In this document: piece by piece, positions 48,854-57,028 of the stretch | Layout of the letters: every line of letters begins with the position of its first letter | How positions within the stretch are numbered: the first letter of the stretch is position 1 | Assembly: GCA_034667465.1 (NCBI GenBank) | Contig: JAXDJV010000010.1 | Span: forward strand, 24,603 to 88,602 | DNA length: 64,000 nt | Origin: JAOBAU01 sp034667465 | Lineage (GTDB): Bacteria > Acidobacteriota > Thermoanaerobaculia > Gp7-AA8 | Direction: 5' to 3' | The notes under the pieces: generated by a model | The model's input: only the letters and a program-made list of their open reading frames with translations | Databases searched by the model: none | Told to the model about the DNA's origin: nothing | Program-made: the position numbers and the translations under genes

Positions 48854-48854
48854 G

Positions 48855-49030
48855 ACGCGCGCGCGTCACTCTTTCATCTGTCCGCGCACGTCTCCGCGCC
48901 GCTCGGCGGATTCATCGCGTGCTTCATCGCCACGTTCATCTTTTACTGGTGGCATCGCTGGCGCCACGAATCCGATTTTCTCTGGCTCGGCTTTCATCAG
49001 ATTCATCACAGCCCGCAGCTGCTGCCGATG
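48855..49030 (+). pseudogene. Fatty acid hydroxylase family remnant
   Basis: Between phoB and the oxidase gene a frame without a start reads PLGGFIACFIATFIFYWWHR, then WRHESDFLWLGFHQIHHSPQ. This is the core of the sterol desaturase/fatty acid hydroxylase family, with two of its His motifs (WHRWRH and FHQIHH). The N-terminal and C-terminal parts and the third His motif are missing, and the frame soon runs into unrelated sequence. It is a truncated relic. The rest of the 246-base gap shows no gene. Confidence 0.6.
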
Positions 49031-49099
49031 CTCGCGTTCCGGGACGGAACGCGGTTGCGGCAGACCGTCAGAGCTGACGGCCTGCCGCGATTTGCGGAA

Positions 49100-51496
49100 T
49101 CAGTGGTGCGAGTACGGCGACTGCGACGGCGCGACTTCCACGACCGTCATCATGCCGCGATCCTCGTGCGCGAGGATGTGGCAGTGAATGACGTAGAAGC
49201 CGGCGTAGTCGACGAAGCGGCTGCGCATCTTGAAGTAGCCGGGGATGACGATCGGCTTGCCGGTGGCGTCGTTGATCGGATTGCCCTTCGCGTCGGTGGC
49301 GGCGAGGCCTGACGGGATTGGCATGACGTCCCACCAGATCGCGTCTTTCGACGACGCCGGCGTCGCCGACTTCCACGTCTCCGGCTTCATCGGATCGAGA
49401 TAGATCTGCGCCGCGCTCTTCCGCGCGCCTTCGTCGGTGATGTACATCGGATTGCCGTCGGGGAGCGCCGAGGCCGGCTTGAACTGCTCGACGACCTGGA
49501 ACGGGTTGATGTGGATGTGGAACGGATGCGAGATGTCCTGCGCGAAGTTCCGCACCGTCCACTCTTCCACCGTGTTCAGGCGCACCAGCGCGCCTACGTC
49601 GCCGTCGAACTGCTTGCCGTCAATCTTGTGAATCGCGGCCGGCTGCTTCGGCGGACCGACGCCGGCGTCGTTGAAGACCTGCGGCACCGTGTCGAAGTCG
49701 ATGACCTTCGTTCCCCTCACCGCGCTGGCCGGAATGTCGGCGAGGAAGTCGGGCTGCTTCGGCGCCGGATCGATGAACGTCATCGCCGGGTTCGGCGCGG
49801 TGCCTTTGATGTTGACGGAGAGGAGCGTGAAGAGCGGGCTGAGGTTGCCGGGATCGATGGTGTTGTTCACCTGAATCGGCACCATGCAGTTCGCGCCGCT
49901 GCACGAGCCGGGCGCCTGAATGAGGATGTCGGCGCGGTTGCCCGACGCGAGCAGGATCGGTCTGTCCTGGCTCGCTTTGTAGTTCACGTCCTTGAACTGC
50001 ACGCCGTCCTGCGCGAGCTGCCGCCAGTGGAAGCCGGCCGGCGGCGCGTTGAACTGCACGCCCGCGCGCGCGTTCGTGTTGACGATGCGCCACATCTGCA
50101 CTTCGCCCGGCGCCATGGTGATGACCGGATTGAGCCGGCCGTTCACGCCCATCTGCGGACCGCGATCCTGTCCCGCGCCTTTCATCAGGTTCGGTGAGAC
50201 GCCGATCTGCGTGATGGCGAGCACCGGCTGCGTGCGCGTCCACTGCGCGCCGTACTTGTCGTTCAGCTTGTCGTCGTATGACGCACCTTCGATGATGAAC
50301 ACGCCGGTCATGCCGTTCGAGACGTTGATCGTCGTCGAGCCGTGCTTGTGCGCGTGATACCAGTGCGTGCCGGGAGCCTGTCCCATCTGCAGCGGCAGCC
50401 GCGGCGGATCCTCGGTCATGAATGGGCTGTACGAGTTGCCCTGGCTCTCCGCGCCGCCGGCGCCCATCGTGTGCGCTTCGTGCGACATCGTCGGAGTCGC
50501 GGCAGGCGTCACGCCGTCAGCGAGCTCCGGCAGGCGGTAGCAATACGGATACGCGCCGATGTAGTACTGCGGCCACGCGCCGTTGGCGAGCTCGTTCTCG
50601 TTGACCGGCCACACTTTGTTGATCGTGCCGGCCTGGTTGTCGAAGTTGTTCAGCTTCGTGCGCTGGTCGTCGGTGTAGTCCTTCGGCAGATCGCTCCACT
50701 TGCGCGGCCATTCGCGCGGCAGCGCCGTGGCGAGCTCCGACTCGCACTGTTTGAAGAAGCCGTCGAACCACGGCTTCACGTCTCCCGGCTTCACCATCGG
50801 ATTGCCTTTGAGACGCTGCGACGAAAGGATCTCGAGGAAGACGTTGTCGCCGGTCGTGTTCGGATTCGTGTGCGTGCCGTGGAAGTGAATGTTCGCGGTG
50901 GTCGAGCCGTGAAAGCAGTTCGGATAGATGTCGTGGCCGGGATAGCCGGCGCTGGTGTCGTCGCACTGCCGCTGGTCGCCCTTGTCGATTCCGATGCCGC
51001 CGTCGCGCGAGTTGTTGAAGACGGCCGGGTTGACGTTGTTGATGAACGTCAGCTCGATCATGTCGCCGACGCGCGCACGCAGCGTCGGTCCGAGCATCGG
51101 ATCGCCGTATCCGCCGTCGGGAATGACGGCGTACGGCGGCACGGCGTCGGGACTGCGGAATGCGCGCACCCACTGCGGGAAGCACGCGTTGAACGTGCCG
51201 GTCTGCCCCTGCTGCGACGAGCTCAGCTGGCCCTTCGAGTTCGGCAGCCGCAGCGGATTGCGCTCCGCGATGCGGTTCTTCTCGCTGACGAGCGTGATGG
51301 TGGCGCGCAGACGGCCCGGCGCGCCGGTGGCCGGATCGGGCGGAGTGCGGACGAGCTCCGGGATCTTCGGCAGCGCCTGTTTCTCCGGAAGACACGGCAC
51401 CTGCGACGTCGGCTGCGGCGCGGGCTGCGGCGCCGGAGTCTGCGCCGACACGGTCGCGGCGGTGAGCGCGAGGGCAATCAGAACCTTCGCGTTCAT
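49100..51496 (-). CDS. Multicopper oxidase
   Basis: This 798-residue periplasmic oxidase has a signal peptide (NAKVLIALALTAATVSAQ) and a Pro/Gln linker. All four copper motifs are present in order: HFHGTHTNPNTTGDN (about residue 204), HWYHAHKHGSTT (about 380), HPFHIHINPFQVV (about 658) and HCHILAHEDRGMM (about 775), where the last holds the type 1 Cys and the axial Met. It is larger than laccases of about 500 residues, with long insertions between cupredoxin domains. It overlaps the small cupredoxin gene upstream by four bases, which may deliver electrons or copper to it. Confidence 0.93.
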   Translation of the reverse strand: MNAKVLIALALTAATVSAQTPAPQPAPQPTSQVPCLPEKQALPKIPELVRTPPDPATGAPGRLRATITLVSEKNRIAERNPLRLPNSKGQLSSSQQGQTGTFNACFPQWVRAFRSPDAVPPYAVIPDGGYGDPMLGPTLRARVGDMIELTFINNVNPAVFNNSRDGGIGIDKGDQRQCDDTSAGYPGHDIYPNCFHGSTTANIHFHGTHTNPNTTGDNVFLEILSSQRLKGNPMVKPGDVKPWFDGFFKQCESELATALPREWPRKWSDLPKDYTDDQRTKLNNFDNQAGTINKVWPVNENELANGAWPQYYIGAYPYCYRLPELADGVTPAATPTMSHEAHTMGAGGAESQGNSYSPFMTEDPPRLPLQMGQAPGTHWYHAHKHGSTTINVSNGMTGVFIIEGASYDDKLNDKYGAQWTRTQPVLAITQIGVSPNLMKGAGQDRGPQMGVNGRLNPVITMAPGEVQMWRIVNTNARAGVQFNAPPAGFHWRQLAQDGVQFKDVNYKASQDRPILLASGNRADILIQAPGSCSGANCMVPIQVNNTIDPGNLSPLFTLLSVNIKGTAPNPAMTFIDPAPKQPDFLADIPASAVRGTKVIDFDTVPQVFNDAGVGPPKQPAAIHKIDGKQFDGDVGALVRLNTVEEWTVRNFAQDISHPFHIHINPFQVVEQFKPASALPDGNPMYITDEGARKSAAQIYLDPMKPETWKSATPASSKDAIWWDVMPIPSGLAATDAKGNPINDATGKPIVIPGYFKMRSRFVDYAGFYVIHCHILAHEDRGMMTVVEVAPSQSPYSHH

Positions 51497-51810
51497 GGCG
51501 CGTCCTCCGGGTTCATGTTGATGATCGCGCTGACGAAAATGCTCCCGACTTCATCGGTATGCAGCGCGCACGCGTACGGGATCGTCGATCCCTCGGTTGC
51601 GCTCTGATCGACGACGTACATCGGACGCGACCCTTCGCCAGGGAGAATCTCCTCGGTCTCGAAGCTGCCGTCGGCCAGTCGAATCTGGTGCGGGATTCCG
51701 GTGGTGTTGTTCCAGTTGACTCCTGTGAGCTGCGGGGCCGGCAGCGAATTCGGATCGAACATCGCTCCGCCTCCCTCCCTGGGGATGATGCTGATGGAAA
51801 AATCAGGCAT
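51493..51810 (-). CDS. Small cupredoxin-like protein
   Basis: This 105-residue protein has the blue-copper pattern: NNTTGIPHQIRLADG gives the first ligand His41, and IPYACALHTDEVG gives Cys81 and His84. The usual axial Met five residues after the second His is Gly89 here, so the copper would be three-coordinate or use another ligand. No signal peptide is seen (MPDFSISIIPREGGG), so it is either exported with its partner or cytosolic. AAGGAG precedes the ATG by seven bases. The next gene, a multicopper oxidase, overlaps its end. Confidence 0.72.
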   Translation of the reverse strand: MPDFSISIIPREGGGAMFDPNSLPAPQLTGVNWNNTTGIPHQIRLADGSFETEEILPGEGSRPMYVVDQSATEGSTIPYACALHTDEVGSIFVSAIINMNPEDAP

Positions 51811-51872
51811 GGTTGTTCTCCTTGCGCGCGCATGGCGCTCTCTCTGGATGGGGGAGAGTGTGTGGAACAGAG

Positions 51873-51882
51873 TTTCCCTACC
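51873..51882 (-). promoter_or_regulatory. GGTAGGGAAA motif upstream of the cupredoxin-oxidase operon
   Basis: On the minus strand GGTAGGGAAACT follows TTGACC by 11 bases and lies about 62 bases before the cupredoxin ATG at 51810. The same block occurs at 15359 and twice at 28273-28304. Confidence 0.45.
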
Positions 51883-51921
51883 TGGCGGATGCGGGTCAAG
51901 CCCGTTTCTTGCATCGGCGAC

Positions 51922-52008
51922 GTCATCCTGAGCGCAGCGAAGGATCTCAAAACGCGCAACCGCAGCGCATCCTGAGATCCTTCGGCGTCTCCGCGCCCTC
52001 AGGGTGAC
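51922..52008. repeat. Dispersed palindromic repeat, copy C
   Basis: GTCATCCTGAGCGCAGCGAA on the left and CTCAGGGTGAC on the right enclose a diverged centre. It lies in the intergenic region between the cupredoxin promoter and the RsbQ-like gene, a typical place for such elements. Confidence 0.75.
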
Positions 52009-52028
52009 GGCGTGTCCGAGGAGCGCAG

Positions 52029-52829
52029 ATGACTGATGTAGTGGCGCGGAACAATGTGAAGGTGTTCGGAAACGGCACGCGGCCGCTGCTGTTCGCGCAC
52101 GGCTTCGGCTGCGATCAGCAGATGTGGCGTTTCATCACGCCGGCCTTCGAAGACGACTACCGCATCGTCCTCTTCGACTACGTCGGCTCCGGGAAATCGG
52201 ACCTGACCGCGTACGACTTCGGACGCTACTCGACGCTCGACGGCTACGCGCAGGACGTGCTCGACATCTGCGCCGCGCTCGACCTGCACGACGTCATCTT
52301 CGTCGGCCACTCGGTGAGCAGCATGATCGGTGTCCTCGCCGCGAACCGCGAGCCGGAGCGCTTCAGCAAACTGATCATGGTCGGACCGTCGCCGCGCTAC
52401 GTGAACGACACCGATTACATCGGCGGCTTCGAGCGCGCCGACATCGAAGGGCTGCTCGATCTGATGGACAGGAATTACATCGGATGGGCGAACTTCCTCG
52501 CGCCGGTGATCATGAAGAACGACGATCGTCCCGAACTGACGCGCGAGCTGAACGAAAGCTTCTGCTCGACCGATCCGAAGATCACGCGCCGATTCGCGGA
52601 GACGACGTTCTTCGCCGACAACCGCGCCGACGTCGGGAAGGTGCGCGTGCCGTCGCTCATCATGCAGTGCAGCGAAGATGCGATCGCCCCGATCGAAGTC
52701 GGGAACTATCTCTATCGCACCATGCCGCGGAGTACCCTGAAGATGATGAAGGCGACCGGCCACTGCCCGCACATCAGTCATCCGGAGGAAACGATCGACG
52801 CCATCAGGAGCTACCTCTCCGCGGCATGA
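52029..52829 (+). CDS. rsbQ: RsbQ-like alpha/beta hydrolase
   Basis: This 266-residue protein closely follows the RsbQ pattern: KVFGNGTRPLLFAHGFGCDQ (oxyanion loop), VLFDYVGSGKSDL, the nucleophile Ser95 in FVGHSVSSMIG, the acid in CSEDAIAP and the His in ATGHCPHISHPEE. RsbQ in Bacillus is a hydrolase that works with the PAS protein RsbP in energy-stress signalling, and the fold is shared with plant KAI2/D14 receptors. The next gene, 16 bases downstream, is a PAS histidine kinase, so this enzyme probably makes or senses the signal for it. Confidence 0.88.
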   Translation: MTDVVARNNVKVFGNGTRPLLFAHGFGCDQQMWRFITPAFEDDYRIVLFDYVGSGKSDLTAYDFGRYSTLDGYAQDVLDICAALDLHDVIFVGHSVSSMIGVLAANREPERFSKLIMVGPSPRYVNDTDYIGGFERADIEGLLDLMDRNYIGWANFLAPVIMKNDDRPELTRELNESFCSTDPKITRRFAETTFFADNRADVGKVRVPSLIMQCSEDAIAPIEVGNYLYRTMPRSTLKMMKATGHCPHISHPEETIDAIRSYLSAA

Positions 52830-52845
52830 CGCGTCGTGACTCGCG

Positions 52846-53964
52846 ATGCATGACCTGATGAACACCGCTCCGTGCGGGTTCGTGTCGTTCAGGGACGACG
52901 GCACCGTCGTCGAAGTGAATGAGACGCTTGCCGAGCTGCTCCACTATCCGCGTCTCGATCTTCTCGGCTGGCACATCGACAAGATCCTTCCTCCCGGCGG
53001 CCGCATCTTTCATCACACGTATCTGCTGCCGCTGTTGAAGGTGCAGGGGCGCGTCGATGAGATCTATCTCGCGCTGCGGACGAAGGACGGCGTCGACATT
53101 CCGGTCCTGCTCAACGGCGCGCGCAAAGAGCGCGACGGAGTTTTCGTCAACGACTGCGTCTGCCTGCGGATGATTCAGCGGCACGAATACGAAGATCAGC
53201 TGCTGCAGGCGCGACGGCTCGCTGAAGAGTCGAGCGAAGCGAAAGCGAAATTTCTCTCGATGATGTCGCACGATCTGCGCACGCCGCTGACCGCGATTTA
53301 CGGCAATGCCGATCTGCTCGCGGCCGGCGCGTTCGGTCCGCTCGATGAAGAGCAGGAAGACGCGGTGCGGACGATCCGCGAAGCGTGCCGGACGCAGATG
53401 ACGATGATCAGCGACATCCTCGACTTCGCGCGGATGGAAGCGAGCGGCGTCCAGATGCAGCCGGCCGCGGTGCCGGTGACGGAAGCGATCTCGCGCGCGG
53501 AAAAGTTGATTCGCGTGCAGGTCGACGAAGCGGAGTTGCGCCTCACGACGACGGATTGCGGCGACGCGATCGCGGTGCTCGCCGATCCGAATCGACTGCA
53601 GCAAATCCTGCTCAACCTGCTGACGAACGCCGTCAAGTTCACGCCGCCGCGCGGCGTCATCGCCGTGAGCTGCGAGACTGATGGCAATCGCGTGCGCATT
53701 CGCGTTCGCGATACCGGCATCGGCGTCCCGCCGGAACAGCTGGCGCGAATCTTTTCGCCGTTCGTCCAGCTCGATTCCACCGGTACGCGCGCGGCCCGTT
53801 CCGGTGGTGTCGGACTTGGACTGGCCATCAGTCGCGACCTCGCCCGCGCAATGGGCGGCGACGTCACCGCGGAGAGCACGCCGGGCGCCGGCTCGGTCTT
53901 CACGATCGATTTGCCGGCCGTGCGTGACGCGGCGCACCACGCGATCGAGATGCGGAGCGGATAA
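52846..53964 (+). CDS. PAS-domain histidine kinase
   Basis: This 372-residue cytosolic kinase has an N-terminal PAS domain (FVSFRDDGTVVEVNETLAEL, residues about 12-110, with FHHTYLLPLLKVQG and LALRTKDGVDIPVLL), a dimerisation helix with phospho-acceptor His142 in MMSHDLRTPLTAI, and an ATPase domain with NLLTNAVKF (N box), RDTGIGVP (G1) and GVGLGLAIS (G2). No membrane segment or receiver is seen. It follows the RsbQ-like gene. In Bacillus the partner of RsbQ is a PAS phosphatase, so this looks like the same input module wired to a kinase output. The cognate regulator is not adjacent. Confidence 0.9.
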   Translation: MHDLMNTAPCGFVSFRDDGTVVEVNETLAELLHYPRLDLLGWHIDKILPPGGRIFHHTYLLPLLKVQGRVDEIYLALRTKDGVDIPVLLNGARKERDGVFVNDCVCLRMIQRHEYEDQLLQARRLAEESSEAKAKFLSMMSHDLRTPLTAIYGNADLLAAGAFGPLDEEQEDAVRTIREACRTQMTMISDILDFARMEASGVQMQPAAVPVTEAISRAEKLIRVQVDEAELRLTTTDCGDAIAVLADPNRLQQILLNLLTNAVKFTPPRGVIAVSCETDGNRVRIRVRDTGIGVPPEQLARIFSPFVQLDSTGTRAARSGGVGLGLAISRDLARAMGGDVTAESTPGAGSVFTIDLPAVRDAAHHAIEMRSG

Positions 53965-53974
53965 TTGCAGGATC

Positions 53975-56137
53975 ATGAAAGCCCTGTTGTTTGCCGCCGT
54001 CGTCGCCGCCGCGCAGCTCCGGAACCCGATTCTCTTTGTGACGCAGGTGCCGAGCGCGGCTGATTTCACGACGGTCGCGTCGACGTTCGGCAATCAGCTT
54101 TCGTCCGTCGTGGCCGCGCCGCGCGGCGGCGATCTCTGGATTCGTTATCCGGACGGCACGACGAAAAATCTGACGCGCACCGCCGGCTTCGGCGTCACCG
54201 GAATGCAGGGACCGGCGTCGATCGCGGTGCGCGAGCCGTCGGTGCACTGGAGCGGCACGAAGGCGATTTTCAGCATGGTCATTGGCGCGCCGCCGCGCCA
54301 ATACCTTTACGAAGATTACGTCTGGCAAATCTACGAGATCACCGGCCTCGGGCAAAACGAAACGCCGGTCATCAGGAAGATCGCCAATCAGCCGGCCGAC
54401 TACAACAACGTCAGTCCGATCTACGGCACCGATGATCGAATTCTTTTCACGTCCGATCGTCCGCGCAGCGGCGAGCGGCATCTCTATCCGCAGCTCGATG
54501 AATATGAAGAGGCGGCCACGGTCACGGGACTCTGGAGTCTCGATCCGGCCACCGGCGATTTGCGTCTCCTCAATCACACGCCTTCAGGACTTTTCTCGCC
54601 GTCGATCGACAGCTTCGGCCGCGTGATCTTCACGCGCTGGGATCATCTGCAGCGCGATCAGCAGGCCGATGCCGACGACGAAGAGAACTCGTACGGCACG
54701 TTCGATTACGCCGACGAGACAGCCGGCGCGTTGCGCATCGAGCAGCGGACGGAAGTCTTTCCGGAGCCGCGCGCGAGCCGCACCGATCTGCTCGCCGGGA
54801 CGAACCTGCAGGGAATCAGCATCAATCAATTTTTCCCGTGGGAGATGAACGAAGACGGGACGTCCGAGGAGACCATCAATCACATCGGACGCCATGAGCT
54901 GTTCGGCTATTTCGACCGAAGCATGAACGACAGCGGTCTTACGGAGTTCAACGGCGCCGGCGTCAGTCGCGCGAACACGAACCTCATCGGAAACCTCTTC
55001 CAGCTGCGCGAAGACGCCGCGAATCCCGGGGTCTATTTCGGCGTCGACGCACCGGAGTTTTCGACGCACGCATCGGGACAGATCGTCCGCTTCGGCGCGG
55101 AGCCGTCATTGCCGGCCGATCGAATCGCAATCAACTGGGTGACGGCGCGCTCGACGCGCGACGTTCCGGATCCGGACGACACGCCGGCCGCTGACGCGTC
55201 GGGACACTATCGCGATCCGTTGCCGCTGTCGGACGGCACGCTCGTCGCCGCGCATACGACCGAACTGCGCGCCGACGATAACGACGGCACGCGCACCGCG
55301 CCGCGCTCGCGCTACGCGTTTCGCCTTCGCACGCTCGTGCAGCAGAACGGCGTCTTTGTGCCGGGCGAAGCGCTGACGCCGGGAATTCAGGGAAGCGTTT
55401 CGTATTGGGACCCCGACGAGCTGGTGACGTGGTCGGGCGAGATGTGGGAGTTGAATCCGGTGGAGGTTCGCGCGCGCACGCGTCCCGCGCGGCGCGTGAC
55501 TCCGCTCGAAGAGCCGGAAGCGAAAATCTTTCGCGAAGAGGGGGTCGATCCGGCCGCTTTCCGCGCGAGTCTCGCCGCGAAGAATCTGGCGATCATCGTC
55601 AGCCGCAACGTGACCTCGCGCGATGCTGCCGACAAACAGCAGCCATACAACCTGCGCGTCGCCGGCAGCACGACGCAGAAGGTGACCGGCAGCGCGAAAA
55701 CGTTCGACGTCGCGCATCTGCAGTTTTTCCAGGGCGATCAGGTTCGCGGTCTCGGCGGCACAGACTCTCCGCGCAACGGACGTCGCGTGCTCGCGCGGAC
55801 GATGCACGATCCGGCGGCGAAAAACGCGTCGACGTCGGGACCGGCCGGCAGCGTGCAGATCGCGGCTGACGGCTCCGTCGCCGCGCTCGTTCCCGCACGC
55901 CGCGCAATGAGCTGGCAGTTGACGGACGGAGTCGGTACGCCGGTCGTACGCGAGCGCTACTGGCTGACGTTCCAGCCGGGCGAAGTGCGCGTCTGCAGCG
56001 CCTGTCACGGCGTCAATTCACACGATCAGCTCGGAGCGGCGGCGCCGCAGAATTCGCCGGAAGCATTGCGTGCGTTGCTGAAGACGTGGAAGGCGACGCA
56101 GCCGCAGAAATCGCGGCAGCGCGTGGCGCGGCGCTAG
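53975..56137 (+). CDS. Beta-propeller and cytochrome c fusion protein
   Basis: The ATG at 53975 starts 720 residues with a signal-like N-terminus (KALLFAAVVAAAQL). The first half resembles the hydrazine-synthase-alpha (HzsA)-type propeller proteins: WIRYPDGTTKNLTRT, VSPIYGTDDRILFTSDRP, SPSIDSFGRVIFTRWDHLQRD. Near the C-terminus VCSACHGVNSHDQ is a c-type haem motif (CxxCH). The combination fits a periplasmic electron-transfer or enzyme subunit of a widely spread but uncharacterised family. It is 10 bases after the PAS-kinase gene, though a functional tie is not evident. Confidence 0.78.
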   Translation: MKALLFAAVVAAAQLRNPILFVTQVPSAADFTTVASTFGNQLSSVVAAPRGGDLWIRYPDGTTKNLTRTAGFGVTGMQGPASIAVREPSVHWSGTKAIFSMVIGAPPRQYLYEDYVWQIYEITGLGQNETPVIRKIANQPADYNNVSPIYGTDDRILFTSDRPRSGERHLYPQLDEYEEAATVTGLWSLDPATGDLRLLNHTPSGLFSPSIDSFGRVIFTRWDHLQRDQQADADDEENSYGTFDYADETAGALRIEQRTEVFPEPRASRTDLLAGTNLQGISINQFFPWEMNEDGTSEETINHIGRHELFGYFDRSMNDSGLTEFNGAGVSRANTNLIGNLFQLREDAANPGVYFGVDAPEFSTHASGQIVRFGAEPSLPADRIAINWVTARSTRDVPDPDDTPAADASGHYRDPLPLSDGTLVAAHTTELRADDNDGTRTAPRSRYAFRLRTLVQQNGVFVPGEALTPGIQGSVSYWDPDELVTWSGEMWELNPVEVRARTRPARRVTPLEEPEAKIFREEGVDPAAFRASLAAKNLAIIVSRNVTSRDAADKQQPYNLRVAGSTTQKVTGSAKTFDVAHLQFFQGDQVRGLGGTDSPRNGRRVLARTMHDPAAKNASTSGPAGSVQIAADGSVAALVPARRAMSWQLTDGVGTPVVRERYWLTFQPGEVRVCSACHGVNSHDQLGAAAPQNSPEALRALLKTWKATQPQKSRQRVARR

Positions 56138-56835
56138 CGTTTCAGTTTCACGAGGAACACCGCGGCGCAAATCCAGAGCAGCGCGGCGGTGAGCCATGCG
56201 GACAGCGACGCGTGCACGCTGAAGACGTCGGCCGATCCGGTCGTGACCGACGAAACGATTCCGATCGATTGGTTGATCGCCGAATGCATCAGCATCGTCA
56301 GCAACAAACTGCCGCCAGTGCGCACATAAAGCCATGTGATCGCGACGGAGATCGCCACGACGCCGACCGTGTAGACGACGAACGACTGGCCCGTCTTGTC
56401 GGCGCCGGCGACGAAGAAGAGCGGGAGATGCCAGAGCGCCCAGATGAATCCGATCACAATGCTCGCGCCGGCGAAACCAATTCGAGCGGCAAGACGCGGA
56501 AGCGCATAACCACGCCAGCCGATTTCTTCGCCGGCCTGTCCGCCGACGATCGTCGACAAAATCGTGGCGCCGAGAATCATGTACCAGGATTCATTGCCAA
56601 ACGGTGGCCACCTGCCGGTAATCAGTCGATACAAAAGCGCGACGCTCAATTTGATTGCGGCCATGTATGTCATCGCAAACAAATACCAGCGCGCGCCGAC
56701 GTCCCATTTGAATAACGGCCGAAGCAATTCCTCAACGCCCGACAATCCCTCAGTAAGTGCAGTGATTGTGATTGCGACGATCGCCGGCGCGAAGATTCCG
56801 ACGTACAACACGAGGACGCGCGCGACACCCGACAA
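56134..56835 (-). CDS. CPBP family intramembrane protease
   Basis: This membrane protein has the CPBP (Abi) motifs: GEEIGWRGYALPRL (motif 1), FIWALWHLPLF (motif 2) and MLMHSAINQS (motif 3), which hold the Glu-Glu, Arg and His of the active site. These enzymes process prenylated or other membrane substrates. From TTG 56835 the product is 233 residues. The same frame continues open to about 56925 and encodes a further hydrophobic helix (PFFLATFAITWPCFIAY) that such proteins usually have, but without ATG, GTG or TTG. A CTG at 56896-56898 may be the true start. Confidence 0.85.
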   Translation of the reverse strand: MSGVARVLVLYVGIFAPAIVAITITALTEGLSGVEELLRPLFKWDVGARWYLFAMTYMAAIKLSVALLYRLITGRWPPFGNESWYMILGATILSTIVGGQAGEEIGWRGYALPRLAARIGFAGASIVIGFIWALWHLPLFFVAGADKTGQSFVVYTVGVVAISVAITWLYVRTGGSLLLTMLMHSAINQSIGIVSSVTTGSADVFSVHASLSAWLTAALLWICAAVFLVKLKR

Positions 56836-57003
56836 CGAACCGTACGCAATGAAGCACGGCCACGTAATTGCGAACGTGGCGAGAAAAAACGGTGTCAGCG
56901 TCTTGTGCGTATTGCGCCCCCACGCTCACACACTACTCAAAAACGAAATCATGGCAGTTTTGCGCCGAGGACGTCCATCGGTTCGATCACAGGCGGCGTG
57001 GAG

Positions 57004-57028
57004 GATCCTTCGCTTCGCTCAGGATGAC
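57004..57028. repeat. Dispersed palindromic repeat, half copy D
   Basis: GATCCTTCGCTTCGCTCAGG with ATGAC is one arm of the repeat seen at 13381, 38566 and 51922. Its TGA (minus strand, 57019-57021) is the stop codon of the GGDEF gene. Confidence 0.75.
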
